Shown: piece by piece, positions 15,953-27,114 of the stretch | Layout: each line of letters starts with the position of its first letter | Position numbering within the stretch: position 1 is the stretch's first letter | Origin: Euleptes europaea | Lineage: Eukaryota; Chordata; Lepidosauria; Squamata; Sphaerodactylidae | Assembly: GCF_029931775.1 (NCBI RefSeq) | Contig: NC_079312.1 | Location: forward strand, 139,237,872 to 139,301,871 | DNA: 64,000 nucleotides | Reading direction: 5' to 3' | The notes under the pieces: generated by a model | Seen by the model: the letters and a program-made list of their open reading frames with translations, nothing else | Told to the model about the DNA's origin: nothing | Database searches by the model: none | Made by a program: the position numbers and the translations under genes

Positions 15953-16183
15953 GCTCTCCACCTGGGGTTGCCCCAGGTGGGGCCTGGAGAGCACCTAGAA
16001 TTACAACTGATATCCAGATGACAGAGATCAGTTCTCCGGGAGAAAATGGCTATGTTGGAGAGTGGAATCTGTGGCACTGTACCACACTGAGGTCTTTGCC
16101 TTCCTGAAACCCCCCCTCCCCACTCTCCACCCCCCCCCCAAATCTCCAGGAATTTCCCAATCCAGAGTTGGCAACTCTACCCT
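15953..16183. mobile_element. hAT-type MITE copy (AGGGTTGCCA family), diverged
   Basis: It shares the body acaactgat(a/c)tccag ... gagatcagtt ... gagaaaatggc and the right end agttggcaactcta with the better copies at 41890-42096 and 50571-50762. The left end has been remodelled into a short perfect hairpin (15953-15992). Confidence 0.75.
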
Positions 16184-16189
16184 ATAGAA

Positions 16190-17930
16190 ATTAGAAAATG
16201 TAGAGCAACCTATCCATTGCAAGTGTTGTAATCCACAATCAATTATGATTTAAAAATCTGAACCATGACAACTTTCTCCATTCTCCCTATTTGGCAGCAT
16301 TTGTTATTACAGCTGCAGAAGTCCCCCTTACATACAGAGATGGGCATATTTGTCAGGAGTAGGTGCATAAATACAGTCATGTACATATTTGTATATGTGT
16401 GTCTAAACAGAAAGTGTGCGAGTGAGTGGGTATTTGCTTTCCCTCCACTTTTATTTTGCTAGGCAGAGATATTTCATTCAAAGAAAAGAATAAAGGTGGC
16501 TCCAAAAACAGCAGTAACTACAACAAAACAAAAAGAGTCTATCAAAGGATATCATTGCACTTTCTATTGAAAAATGTTTGTCTGTTACAGATCCTTTGCA
16601 AAAGAGCACACATTTATCCAAATGGCTTGGGAGACGTCCAAAAACACTAGGATAATCAGGCCTTAGTCAGTCATGTGGGATTATAGTGCATGGACAAATT
16701 TAGGTTAAAAAAACCCAGATTGACAAGAATGGGATTTGGATAATGGAGGATCCTAACCTTTGGGAAACACTACTAAACATGATGCACACTTATCCTTTTC
16801 ATAAAAGCATCCTTATCATATGCAGGCAACTCTGACGTGATTATGGAAGGATGTAAACTGGCATCGTTGCAACAGATGATGATACCGGATGTATCACAGC
16901 AATGCTACTACTATTCTTATTACTACTGGTGGTACTACTAGTTATAAGAATTTCTATAATAAATAAATACCATAGAAATTGTATAGTACTTTACAGCATT
17001 CAACATGCTTTGTATACATAATCTCACTAATATTGACAACAGCCACGACCCCTATATTGAAGATGGGTCCTTGGGGCTGATAGAACAGTGGCTTACTTAA
17101 GTGACTTTCTGGCCATGTTGAGATTTAAATTAGGGACTTAATGATACATAATTTATGTTGCTGTGCTGAAGAAGTTTTAAAAACCTGTTATAAAAGAAAA
17201 CCCCTACCATCATCCTAAAGCATTTTTAGACTAGTTTCTCTTTCCCTCTCTCAACAGGTTGAATGAAATGGGAGCATTAAATGCAGCTTGAAAGGTGAAA
17301 ACGTACCTTGATATGAAGGGGTATCAGCTTTGCTCTGTTAGGAACCTGTGCCGCTTTTTTGGTGAATACTTGTTTGACAGGATGGCTCTGATGGAAGAGG
17401 TCTTAAACGCAGAGTTTTAAAACAGAACACAAGAGTAGATGTTATTATCCCCTCACAATGCTTCCCCGGGTAGTTAACATTCACCAAAATATTGATGACA
17501 GTCACCTTTCCTGCCAGTGCTTATCTAAGAGGGCTTGAGAAGAAGCTTGGCAGAGCCTGAAAGGAGCTATTGTTACCGGTTTTTTAGAAGGGGGGAGGGA
17601 GAGCCTAGAGCACAAGTTGGAAACAAAGGAAGAATTTGGATCCTTTCTCCCTATGACAGGTTTGCGATGGCATTCTTTGAGAATAGCTTATTATTTTGTC
17701 CCCAGCAATTACCTGGCACTAAAACATGGTTCTGGCTGGACCGGAAAAGAAGAACTTCATGGCATGCGTGACTGGTGGTTCTATATACCTGGGCCCATCG
17801 TTAAGACTGTAGGGGCAAAGGGAAGTCCTGTGTAATGATGGAATTCCAGGAAAAGGCATTGTGACACCTGTGGGGTTCCAATTAGTGGTGCCTGGGAAGA
17901 GATTTGGCCTCTAATGCAACAATGGCCACT
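16190..17930. other. No gene or clear repeat seen
   Basis: AT-rich sequence with TA-rich and ACT/TACTAC tracts (16905-16940). No family-level coding match. Part may be regulatory, but nothing in the sequence settles it. Confidence 0.5.
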
Positions 17931-18579
17931 AGCAAAGGATTTTTCTTTTTGCCCCAACAGTGAATTATATTGGTAAATATAAAATATTGGTAAATTATAG
18001 GTTTGGATTTATTGGGCCTGATTTTTTTTTTGGTAAACCTGAAATAAGCCGAATATCCATACCGGTAAATATTAGTGTTCAGCTTATTTTTGGGTTTACT
18101 GAAAAAATTCAGGCCTATTATAATCTGGGGGGGAAAGTTTGAAGCTCCTGTGGGGGCATTTTTGGACGTAGAGCTCCCAAATTTTCAGGGTAGCTTGAAG
18201 GAACTCTCATTGTATGAACCCTGACGTTTGGGTCAGGGGGTCCAATTTTATGGGGTCCCAAAGGGGTTGCCCCATTCCCCATAGGAAAACATTGCAAAGT
18301 TTACACAAGAAGACACCAAACTGCCAAATAAACCTCTTTCTAAATTCAACAATGAGAACGATGATAACAGTAACAAAGCAGTGCCCCCACCCCCAACAAT
18401 CAAATCACCTCCTCCTTTCAGGTAAAAGCCAGCAAGATCTGAAGCAGAGAATACTCCAAAATTCTGTCAGAGTAACAAGTTGCCCATAATAATCTGACAG
18501 AGACAGCTGACAGGTAGCTGTCAGATCAGAGGCATCTAGGATGATGCAAGAGGCAGCAATAGCCTTGCAGGTTCTAGGG

Positions 18580-20306
18580 CTGTGTTGGCGAACCTATGGC
18601 ACGCGTGCCATTTCCGGCACGCGTAGCCCTCTCTGCCGGCACGCAGCTCTCTCCCTCTCTCTCAGTTGAGCTGTGGCCGGCACGAGAGGGGAGCACAGTG
18701 AGGGACCTCCCCACAAACGGCTGGGAGACAGGAGGACGAGCGAGGGGGAGGCGAAGACATGCGCCGCCAGCTTCTGAGCGGCCCGCCGGCCAGCTGGGCA
18801 TCGGACGAGCACTGGCGGGGCGGAAGGCGAAGGGTCGGCCGCAGCTCAGCTGTTTGTCGGCGACGCTTGCCTCTCCAGCTTTGCCCCCGCCCGCCCTCAC
18901 TCTGTTGCTGTTCCCCACTGGCGCCTCCAGGGCCAGGCTGGGTGAGGGGCCCACACACAGCCAGGCCCAGGGGTAGCTCGGGTTATACTCTGGCAGGGCC
19001 GCCAGTGGGATCGCCTCCTTCGGGGCGGCGCTGCTGTCGGGGGCCGCGGGGCTGGGCGGCGAGGGGCAGCAAGGCTGGGGGCCCCGGGAGCAGCACTGGC
19101 GGTGCCGTGGACGGGGCGGGCGGGGCGCTCCTCCGCTTGTGGCAGCCGGAGCCTTTCTGGATGGCGGCTGCACTGCGCTCCCTTCGGAGGGGGCGCCCTC
19201 TCCGATGCCTCCCTCCGCAGGCCGGGTCAGGCGCTGTGGAGGCGCCGCCAGCGGGCCAAGGAGCACGCCAGGCCCCAGGCTGCCAGCGCCCCCCCCCACT
19301 CGCCCTGCAGCGGCATGGGGAGGGGTGGGCCTGTCGCCTGGGCTGGAGCGAGGGCGGGGGTGTTGCCCCAGGGGCCGCACCATCGGCCGCTTGCCTTGCC
19401 TGGCCCCCTGGCCCTTGCGATCGGCCCGCGCTCGGCTGAGGTTCGGGCCCTTTCCAGGGCTGGGGAAGCGGCCGGGGGTCTCGGGCGGGCAAGCGGCGGC
19501 CGCCGCTCTACAGGAGGGAGGCCTTGGCCACGCCTTCCTGGCACTCTGGCCGCAGAGCCCGGACAGACTGGGAAGCCGGCGCCGGCCTTGCACCGCAAGG
19601 CAAAGCAAGGTCGGGGGGAAGGAGGGAGGGAGACCCCCCCATGAGCGGCGAGCTCGCAGCTGCCGCCACCCCCGTACACCACAGGATGCTGAGGCTGCTG
19701 CCTGCCGGGGCCCAATCCTGCTGTGGTTCTCCCGCCCAGGAGAGGCGCAATGCCCAGCCGCTGGGGCATGTCGTCTGTGCCGCCACGGGATGTTTATCTT
19801 TGATGGGCGGGGGGGGGGAATCCTTCCCACCCACGGCTCTGAAAACATCAAACAGCTGTGCATGGCTGCGCGTCCAGGAGGGGAGGGGCCGTGGCTCAGC
19901 GGTAGAGCATCTGCTTGGCATGCAGAAGGCCCCAGGTTCAATCCCTGGCATTTCCAGTTCAAGGGACTGGGCAATTAGGTGATGTGAAAGACCTCTGCCT
20001 GAGACCCTGGAGAGCTGCTGCCTGTTTGAGCAGACAATACTGACTTTGATGGACCGAGGGTCTGATTCAGTATAAGGCAGCTACATGTATACAAAACATA
20101 GTGGCATTTTAAAAAGTTGTTTGTATCATTGAAAGCTCTGTTACTGTGTTTTTTCTTTAAGGCAAAAGATGTTAATGAATGAGTTGTTTTTACTAAACGA
20201 AAACCTCAGTATTCAGGTTAAATTGCCGCATTGGCACTCGGCGATAAATAAGTGGGTTTTGGGTTGCAGTTTGGGCACTCGGTCTCTAAAAGGTTCGCCA
20301 TCACTG
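18580..20306. mobile_element. hAT-type non-autonomous element, 1.7 kb, GC-rich interior, perfect 8-bp TSD
   Basis: Terminal inverted repeats ctgtgttggcgaacc at the left and ggttcgccatcactg at the right. The flanking 8-bp duplication ttctaggg is perfect (18572-18579 and 20307-20314), diagnostic of the hAT superfamily. The 1.2-kb interior is extremely CpG/GC-rich and carries long open frames in all frames with no family identity, so I treat these as compositional. A tRNA SINE (19884-20095) is nested near the right end. Confidence 0.85.
19884..20095 (+). mobile_element. tRNA-Ala-like SINE, nested in hAT element
   Basis: The head ggggccgtggctcagcggta... with A box and B box (ggttcaatccctgg) resembles tRNA-Ala. 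The body ends ...gggtctgattcagtataaggcag. The non-tRNA body and the lack of a folded acceptor partner show it is a SINE, not a tRNA gene. Because it sits inside the hAT element it inserted later. Confidence 0.9.
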
Positions 20307-21757
20307 TTCTAGGGTGAACTGCAACTAACCGGTTTGAAGCAGTAGGATGATGTAATACTGTGGCCAGGTCTACAGGTGGCCTTATTGGTTTCAGGTAGAG
20401 TTTTGTATATAAGCCTATGTAACTGTAACTCTGTGTTGGGAAGTTTGGTGGAGAGAAGTGTACGTGACAGTTTGTCTTTTATCTGTGCACTGTAAATTAA
20501 ACAACACTGTTTTTTATAAAGCAGGTAGTTCTGGTGGTGTGTCCTGGATAACTGCTAATCCGCCTGCTTCCATGTCAAATTCAAACAATGCAACTTTGAA
20601 ACAGCAAGCAGTGGAGAAATGGAAGCAAGGCCTCCCACCCAAAATAATCAAATAACCACCTCAAACTAGCAACTCCTCCCTCCCCGACCAACCAACAGGC
20701 CAAGGCCTGCTGGCTTTTAGCAAAATTTAGAAAATAAGCCCCAAATACAACGACTTGTTCACAATGAAAACGATGATATCTCAAACCCTTTGATGTCTTC
20801 TCCTCCAGGCACCAGGTAGGAAGGAATCCAACCCAAGCAGCAGGTTGTAGTCCAGCAGATCAGGATGACACACTAGGATCCAGGATCACAGAGGAAGAAT
20901 CAGGCAGCAGGATCTAAAGCCAAGCTATGCCACCAAACTTTCTCAAACAGCCTGATCTGGGAACCAGACCTGCTTTTATAGTCTTTAGCCAAGCACAGAA
21001 AAGTTTGAAAATAATTCCAGCCAAAAAATACCTTATGTGATTGGTGAAAGAACACTGTTTTTCCTTACCTGGATTCCTATTGGCCACTGAGCATTACTGG
21101 CCCTCCTCCCTCCTCCTCTCTAGGTTGTCTTCTGTTGCAATCCTGTTAGATTGCACCAGCTGGCGATTGGCCACAGGGGAAGCTCCAGTGAGCTTTCCTG
21201 TTGGCCACTCCAGCATGCCTGCTCCCTCCCTCCTGCTGCCCTGGAAACCAGCCATGGGGCAGGAATATGAGGAAAGGTGATAGCTCTCCTTTAAACACAA
21301 CAAGGGCCACAAAACAGAGACTCAGCAGAAATTGAATAGCCAAAACCCGAAAAGCCAAATATCCATTTGGCTTTTTTGAGCATCGCCTATTCTGCTTCGG
21401 GTAGATTGCCATGTTTTGGAATTCGGTCAACCCAAAACCCGAATATTGCCGAAATGGCTAATTTCGGGTTTATTTTCGGTTCGAGTATATCGATATCCAC
21501 AACCCTAAAGTGAATGGTATAAGCCATTCAGTTAGATAGAAGAAATCAAGGGATGTATTCTGGGATACCAATGAGGGAGTGTGGAGGGAGAAACCAGTGG
21601 TTAGTGGTCACTGGTTTAGTTCATATTGTGCTGCTGTTGGATTCTATGGAACAAAAGAAGTACACTGTAACCTGGAGATTCCGTCTCCATTCTCTCCTCA
21701 CTCAGCAGTTCCCTCAATTGGAGCATTTCAATTCTATAGAAGAAACTAGATGAGCTA

Positions 21758-23817
21758 TAGGCCATTTCTGCACCATTAACTTACTACAAAGTATCCTAAT
21801 CTTCGATCTTATGGATTTGGCATCAAATGCAAAGTTTTTTTCCCCCTGTATGCAGCCTCTTTTCACCGTTGTATTCCTTCCGTTTCATCCTGTCCACTCC
21901 TTCACAAAAAACCCTGGGTGTTCCCCTGGGCAGCATCACGACATTCCCCTCCTTTTTTTGTTTTTTGTGTGCATGCACCAGCACTGGTGCAATGGTTCAT
22001 TTTGATTGGCTGCCATTCACAACGACTTCCTTGAGCCCTGCAAAATTGTCCCCTCTGTTGCTCTTCACCTGTCTTCTTCCTGCCTTCAATGTCCCTTTTA
22101 GAAGTGCTGGCTAAACTTTTTTGCTCTTATCTCTACTGCTGATCACAAGGGAGGAGTGAGGGGTAGTGGGGGGGGGTGTCAGCCCAGAGAGGCAAGAGTC
22201 TTGCCCCCCCGGAGGCTGCACATCTTATTGAAGCCCTAACAGCTCTTTTCTCAATCACAGACCCTCTGGGGGAGTGAAAGAGGGGGCACACCCTTCCTTC
22301 CAAAGCTTGGGGCCCCCTTCTTTCTCCATCCCCTTTCCTCCTATCTTGCCTCGCAACCCGCAAGGAAGCAAAGCATTTCTGTTGCAGGGACTGTCTCTTT
22401 AATGAGAAGCATCTATCCAGCCAGCTGTGGAGAGGAGGAGACGAGGGAGTGGGCTGAGAGAGAGAAAGAGAGAGAGAGAGCAGGCGGAGGGTGTGTGTGT
22501 GCTGGGGGGGTTGTTGAGAAGAGGTATCTGTTTCCCTCCCCACCTCTTTTTTTTCTTTTTTTGTCCACACAGAAACGATCAGAAGCCTGTTTGGGTTTGC
22601 TCCCTTAACGCAGGAAACTACTTCAAACATGCACCCCCCTCCCTTCTCCTCAAGCAGTGCGTGGAAATGTGTGGAAAGTCAGAGGTGGGAGAGAAGTGAG
22701 ATGGAGCAAAGGCCTAAATGGATCTCCAGTAGTCAGAAAGTGGCAGGCAGTCTCAATTGGGAGCTGTGCAGGGCCTCTGGCCCCATAGTGCAAACCTAGT
22801 GACCCTTTCCTGGGAGTAAGCCCCAAGGAATAACATGCGACTTACTTCTGAGGATACCCATTTAGGATTATTGCCTTAACACAGGAAACTGCTTCAAACA
22901 TGCACCACCTCCCTTCCCCTAAAGCCCTGCATGGAAATGAAAGCACAGATTCCCCCTCTTTTCTTTCAAATCCATTGTTCTCTTTAATCAGATTACTTAG
23001 GTTGCCACCGTAAAAACAGGAGACTACTTCAAATGTGCACCCCCCTCTCTTCCCCTCAAGCAACTCTTAAAAAAAATTTGGAGCTCAGATCAGCAATAAC
23101 AGAAGGAATCTATCAATCCATTGTTCTATCGCTGATCTAACCCCCTCATTTTTTTAAAAGGTGGCTTGAGGAGAAGGGGGGCACGTGTTTGAAGCAGTTC
23201 TGTGTTAAGGGGGCAATCCTAAATGAGTCTCCTCAGAAGCAAGTTCCATGGGGCTTACTCCCAGGAAAAGGCCACTAGGTATGCACTATGAGGACTGAGG
23301 CGCTGCACACCCCTCAATAGAGATTGCCGCTTTCTGACTACTGGAGATCCATTTAGCCTTTTGCCCCGCCGTGCTTCTCTCCCACCTGACTTGCTGCCTT
23401 CCAAAGACCAGCAAGCCAAAAGTGGCTGATTGTAAGCCACCCTAGAGGAAAGGGAGGGAAAAAAGTTTAGTCAAACATTCCAATGATCCTTTGGTAGTCC
23501 TAGTGCATCCCCCGCAAAAAAGTTTAAGAGCACAGAAAATGGCTGCTGGGAGGAGAGGGGAGGGGACATGTGCTACACTGTGGGTTTTGACTAATGAGGG
23601 GCGGAGACATGAATAGCATCTCCAACTTGTCCGCACCCCTGGGATAGTTATCTTTGAAACGGAGTAAGGAAATGCCTCGCAGTATAAGCGTTTGTTGATA
23701 ATACAAACATTAAACGCTTAGAAAATGTTTCTGGGACTAAACAGAGAGAAAATGGTGTGGACACAAAAAGATGATGTTTCATTAAACGTTACAAATAATT
23801 AGTGCAGAAACCTCCAT
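21758..23817. mobile_element. Large Harbinger-like non-autonomous element (tentative)
   Basis: The left end taggccatttctgcaccattaa is matched by the inverse of the right end (taattagtgcagaaacctcc), giving an imperfect ~20-bp TIR over ~2.06 kb. Inside are repeated copies of a ccttaacRcaggaaactRcttcaaa unit (22607, 22875, 23013) and an inverted copy at 23183-23220. No transposase ORF is recognised. Confidence 0.5.
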
Positions 23818-24007
23818 AGTTGGGGGAGAGTGCTGGTGATGCCACCAGCTGGGGCCAAGGTTATCCTTTTCTCTTCCTCGCTAAATAGTTTCCTAGGTTG
23901 TAGGCCATTTACTTTTTGTTTTCCCATAGACCTTTAACAGAAGGTATTGAGAATCATACAAGCCCTATCTGCACAACCTTGTCCTGTAGGTATGTAATTG
24001 GGGGAGA

Positions 24008-24195
24008 AGCTTAGGGTCAGTGGTAAAGCTCATTTGTGCGGCATTCAGAAGGTTCTAGGTTCAATCCCCGGTATCTCCAGTTAAAAGGATCAGGTAGTGG
24101 ATGATGTGAAAGACCCCTGTTTGAGACCTTGCCAGGCTGCTGTCAGTCAGAGTAGACCTATGGTGTGACTCAATATAAGGCAGTTTCATGGGTTA
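24008..24195 (+). mobile_element. tRNA-Ala-like SINE
   Basis: Diverged copy: gggtcagtggtaaagctc, ggttcaatccccggtatctcc, gatgtgaaagacccctg, ending tcaatataaggcagtttcatg. Same family as 12668-12848, 19884-20095 and 45733-45952. Confidence 0.85.
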
Positions 24196-24417
24196 GTCAG
24201 TCTATTGTCCTATTTAATATTTGCTAAGGAGGAGTAAGAGGTTTCCCCTATCTATGGCCCTTTTCTCTGTGGCAGGAAGAACTGGTAACATATTGTATCA
24301 GAGATTTACTCAGTTACAGTTCCCTTGACGTATCTTAGGGCCCAAGACTTACATATAACAAACGTTGGGAATCAGTTATTTAAGTTGTCCTTCATCAACT
24401 GATTCTTTACTCTAAAC

Positions 24418-24627
24418 CAGTGGTTCTCAACCTTTTTCCAACCGTGGCCCCCTTCCGACCTTGCTTCCTTCCTGTGTCCCCCTGTCCTACCGGTAGAAAG
24501 GTAGCTATTTAAATGTTTTGTTTGTAAATAGCCAAGGAACGAAGAAGCATAAACAGCCACACAAAATGCACACAGCAATTTTCACCTGTGGCCCCCTTGG
24601 AATATGGCCCCAGGTTGAGAACCACTG
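24418..24627. mobile_element. hAT (Charlie-like) MITE with perfect TSD
   Basis: A 210-bp element with TIRs cagtggttctcaacc / ggttgagaaccactg, the classic hAT-Charlie terminus. The 8-bp target duplication ctctaaac is perfect (24410-24417 and 24628-24635). Confidence 0.95.
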
Positions 24628-24679
24628 CTCTAAACAACTCCCAACTATTCTCCTGTAATTTCTAGGGTTGCCAATTGCC

Positions 24680-25145
24680 AGGTAGTCTGGATAAACAATA
24701 TAACCTGTGCTGAGACTAACGTAGTTTCAACAACAACAGCACGAGGGCTCACAATACTTAAGCAAGCTATTTCTAAGGAGTAACAGAGTTTAATAAACCA
24801 AACAAAGATACAAATACAACAAACAAATATATAGCAGTGCAGCTAAATCTGTCCCAACCGGGAACTACGAAGCAGTCCAAGGTACGTGGAACAAGAAACC
24901 GTAACGAGGAGATCCACTCCTTTCAGAAATCCTTTCAGTTTCCAAATAAAGTTCAGCCAAAACGAAAGGTAGCAAATAAGGTCCAAGCTACAAAATGGGT
25001 TACCTCACCCAGACGGTTCCAAAAACAAACGGGAGAAAGGTAGTAGAAATAATCCAGGCGGCAAAAAAATCCAAGCGGCAAAATCCAAGCGGCAAGACGA
25101 TACCTCTAGATGGGTAATCGTTTCGCAAAAGTATTGCTTCTTCAG
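24680..25145 (-). mobile_element. Possible Penelope-type terminal region, second family (tentative)
   Basis: Read on the minus strand, the segment around 25110-25150 has ctgaagaagc...gcgaaacg. This resembles the paired boxes of a Penelope-like terminal hammerhead, as at 28312-28346 but a different sequence. Upstream are three copies of an aaatccaagcggcaa unit (25055-25096). No coding region is preserved. Confidence 0.35.
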
Positions 25146-25318
25146 TTGAACTTTTCATATGTTATAGAGCATTGTCTTGGGGCAGGTTGCCTCTGAAAAA
25201 TACATACAAACATGTTTTTCCATGTTTGAAATGATGTTTGTATAGCTTCTAGTTATGTATGTATTTTTCAGAGGCAACCTGCCCCCAGACAATGTTTTAT
25301 AACGTATGAAAAGACTCA
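25146..25318. repeat. Foldback inverted repeat, ~65-bp arms
   Basis: Arms 25148-25211 and 25248-25317, with the core ggcaggttgcctctgaaaaa and atacataca repeated inversely. The loop is ~36 bp. The arms match closely, so it could form a stable cruciform or RNA hairpin. Family unknown. Confidence 0.85.
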
Positions 25319-25403
25319 CTGAACCGAATCGACAGCCCTATTGGATACTCCAGATTATCCATTGGGGTCTTACATCAGTATAAATTTGTAAATGTAGCTA
25401 ATG

Positions 25404-25533
<130 letters not shown>

Positions 25534-25814
25534 TGTAATTTAGATTTCTTTCAATCTGCTGATAATGTGACCTTAATTTACAATTGTCAGTGACCCTGTC
25601 TTCTGTTTCCATGAGATGAAACACCAGAAAACAAAGTACTACACAGAGGATAATCAAAGCAGCTACACACTTTAAAGGCTGGACCTGGTGTTAGGAAGCA
25701 TAGTAAATCCATGCAGATATAGGCATTGTTGATTGTCTCCAAAAGCCAGAGGGGAAAATTGTAAAACTTACAAATGTTTTACAGTGCACATATCATATGG
25801 TATGATTCTTAAGG

Positions 25815-26076
25815 AGATCCAGCATGATGTAGTGGTTAAGAGCGGCGGACTCTAATCTGGTGAACTGGATTGGTTTCCCCACTCCTCCACATGAAACCTG
25901 CTGAGTGACCTTGGGCTAGTCACAGTTCTCTCTGAACTCTCTTAGCCCCACCTACCTCACAAGTGGTCTGTTGTGGGGAGAGGAAGGGAAGGCCAGTTTG
26001 AGACTCCTTAAAATGGTAGAAAAAATCAGGGTATAAAAACAACTCTTCTTCTTCTACTTCTTCTTCTTCTTCTTCT

Positions 26077-26115
<39 letters not shown>

Positions 26116-26116
26116 A
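25815..26116 (+). mobile_element. Sauria-like tRNA SINE with expanded CTT/CTG tail
   Basis: The head (gtagtggttaagagcggcgg) and the body (ccactcctccacatgaa, gggctagtcacagttctc, cctacctcaca, tgttgtggggag) match the other Sauria-type copies in the window. The tail is (CTT)n that has changed into (CTG)11-12, a CAG/CTG triplet tract born from a SINE tail. Confidence 0.88.
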
Positions 26117-26192
26117 CAGATATCAGTCATAATCCATCACCGGCTTAAGTGTGAAAGTTTATGTGCCCTTAATTCTACCTTAGACTGGGGCC

Positions 26193-26409
26193 ATGTTTGT
26201 TTTTTGCCATCAAGTCACAGCAGACTTATGGCGACCCCGGTGGGGTTTTCAAGGCAAGAGACGTTCAGAGGTGGTTTGCCGTTGCCTGCTTCTGTGCTAT
26301 GGCCCTGGTATTCCTTGGAGGTCTCCCATCCAAATACTTGCCAGGGTTGACCCTGTTTAGCTTCTGAGATCAGATGAGATCAGGCTAGCCTGGGCTATCC
26401 AGGTCAGGG
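26193..26409 (-). mobile_element. 5S rRNA-derived SINE with BovB-like tail
   Basis: On the minus strand the head matches 5S rRNA (gatctcagaagctaaacagg, tatttggatgggagacc, ggaataccagg). The 3' tail gtcgccataagtctgctgtg / acttgatggc matches the end of the BovB LINE at 61437-61465. This is the architecture of the 5S-Sauria SINEs reported from squamates. It is not a 5S gene, because the head is diverged and fused to the tail. Confidence 0.9.
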
Positions 26410-26419
26410 GCCATGGTAC

Positions 26420-27026
26420 TGGTTCTAAATAACTGTAAGTGGTGCTGTACTCATGGGATGGGTTTTTTTCTGCATCTACCTGTCTTCTGAAGCTTCCTGT
26501 GCCAACCAGAGAGCTCCTCCAGAGGGCTGCAGAATCTTCAGGCACAGTGTGGCATGTAGTACAGGAGTCTACAGCTCAAGTAAGATACCTGCAGCAATCA
26601 CAGACCTCCCCTTGCATGAGTAGAAGTGCCTTCTGCTCGTGCAAGTGTTATTTTGGATACAGACCATTGTGTTTGCACTGTTGTAATTCAGCTCATTACT
26701 TGAACCTTGAGGTTTGAACACACCTTTCATATTTTGCTAAGAATTCCACAGGCAGAAGACCTTTTAATAGCACAGGATCTTTTTTCTATTAAGATGAGCT
26801 GGTCTTACCTAGTCCCCACCAGATTCTTCATTGTCATTCCCCAGATGCTGGTTAATTTCCAACATCTTGTGCCTGACTTAGTGATCTAAGATCATTGACT
26901 CAGAAAACAGGAAAGGTCAGTTGGACTAACATCCAGCCTAGAGACATTAGGCCTCACAGCCAAAACAAACAGACATTGCAAAGGATGCAACCTCCCAGAA
27001 TATGATCTCTGTATCACAAGAGAGAA

Positions 27027-27114
<88 letters not shown>

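Larger units (their letters stand above)
18516..20572 (+). mobile_element. Possible solo LTR remnant, split by the hAT element at 18580-20306
   Basis: The halves outside the hAT insertion have LTR-like order: a TG start, a TATA-like tttgtatataagcc, a region with an ATTAAA-type signal (aaattaaaca) about 110 bp later, then a T-rich tail. No internal retroviral sequence is attached. Fossil; family not assigned, and the assignment as an LTR is tentative. Confidence 0.3.
17950..21515. repeat. Composite repeat block interrupted by a hAT element and a SINE
   Basis: Repeats with the character ggtttggatttattgggcctg / cggtaaata on the left and tttcggttcgagtatatcga ... ccacaaccctaa on the right resemble the unrelated copy at 44995-45170 (attagggttgtgcatatcgat). 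They look like parts of one large non-autonomous transposon, with 46000-46300 showing a related inner segment in the opposite orientation. Exact borders are unclear. Confidence 0.45.

Noticed and set aside
18574-19982. Several long overlapping frames (up to 466 codons) on both strands
   Set aside because: All lie inside a GC-rich hAT element. They overlap in many frames, run through a SINE (the QGLNLGPSACQADALPLSHG-like phrase is antisense tRNA SINE) and show no domain. GC-rich DNA has few stops by chance.
19884-20095. tRNA-Ala gene
   Set aside because: A and B boxes are present, but the sequence continues into a SINE body repeated at 12.7, 24.0 and 45.7 kb and lacks a proper acceptor stem partner.
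26193-26409. 5S rRNA gene
   Set aside because: Only part of the 5S sequence is present; it is diverged and fused to a BovB-like tail. Three dispersed copies show the same fusion, so it is a SINE.
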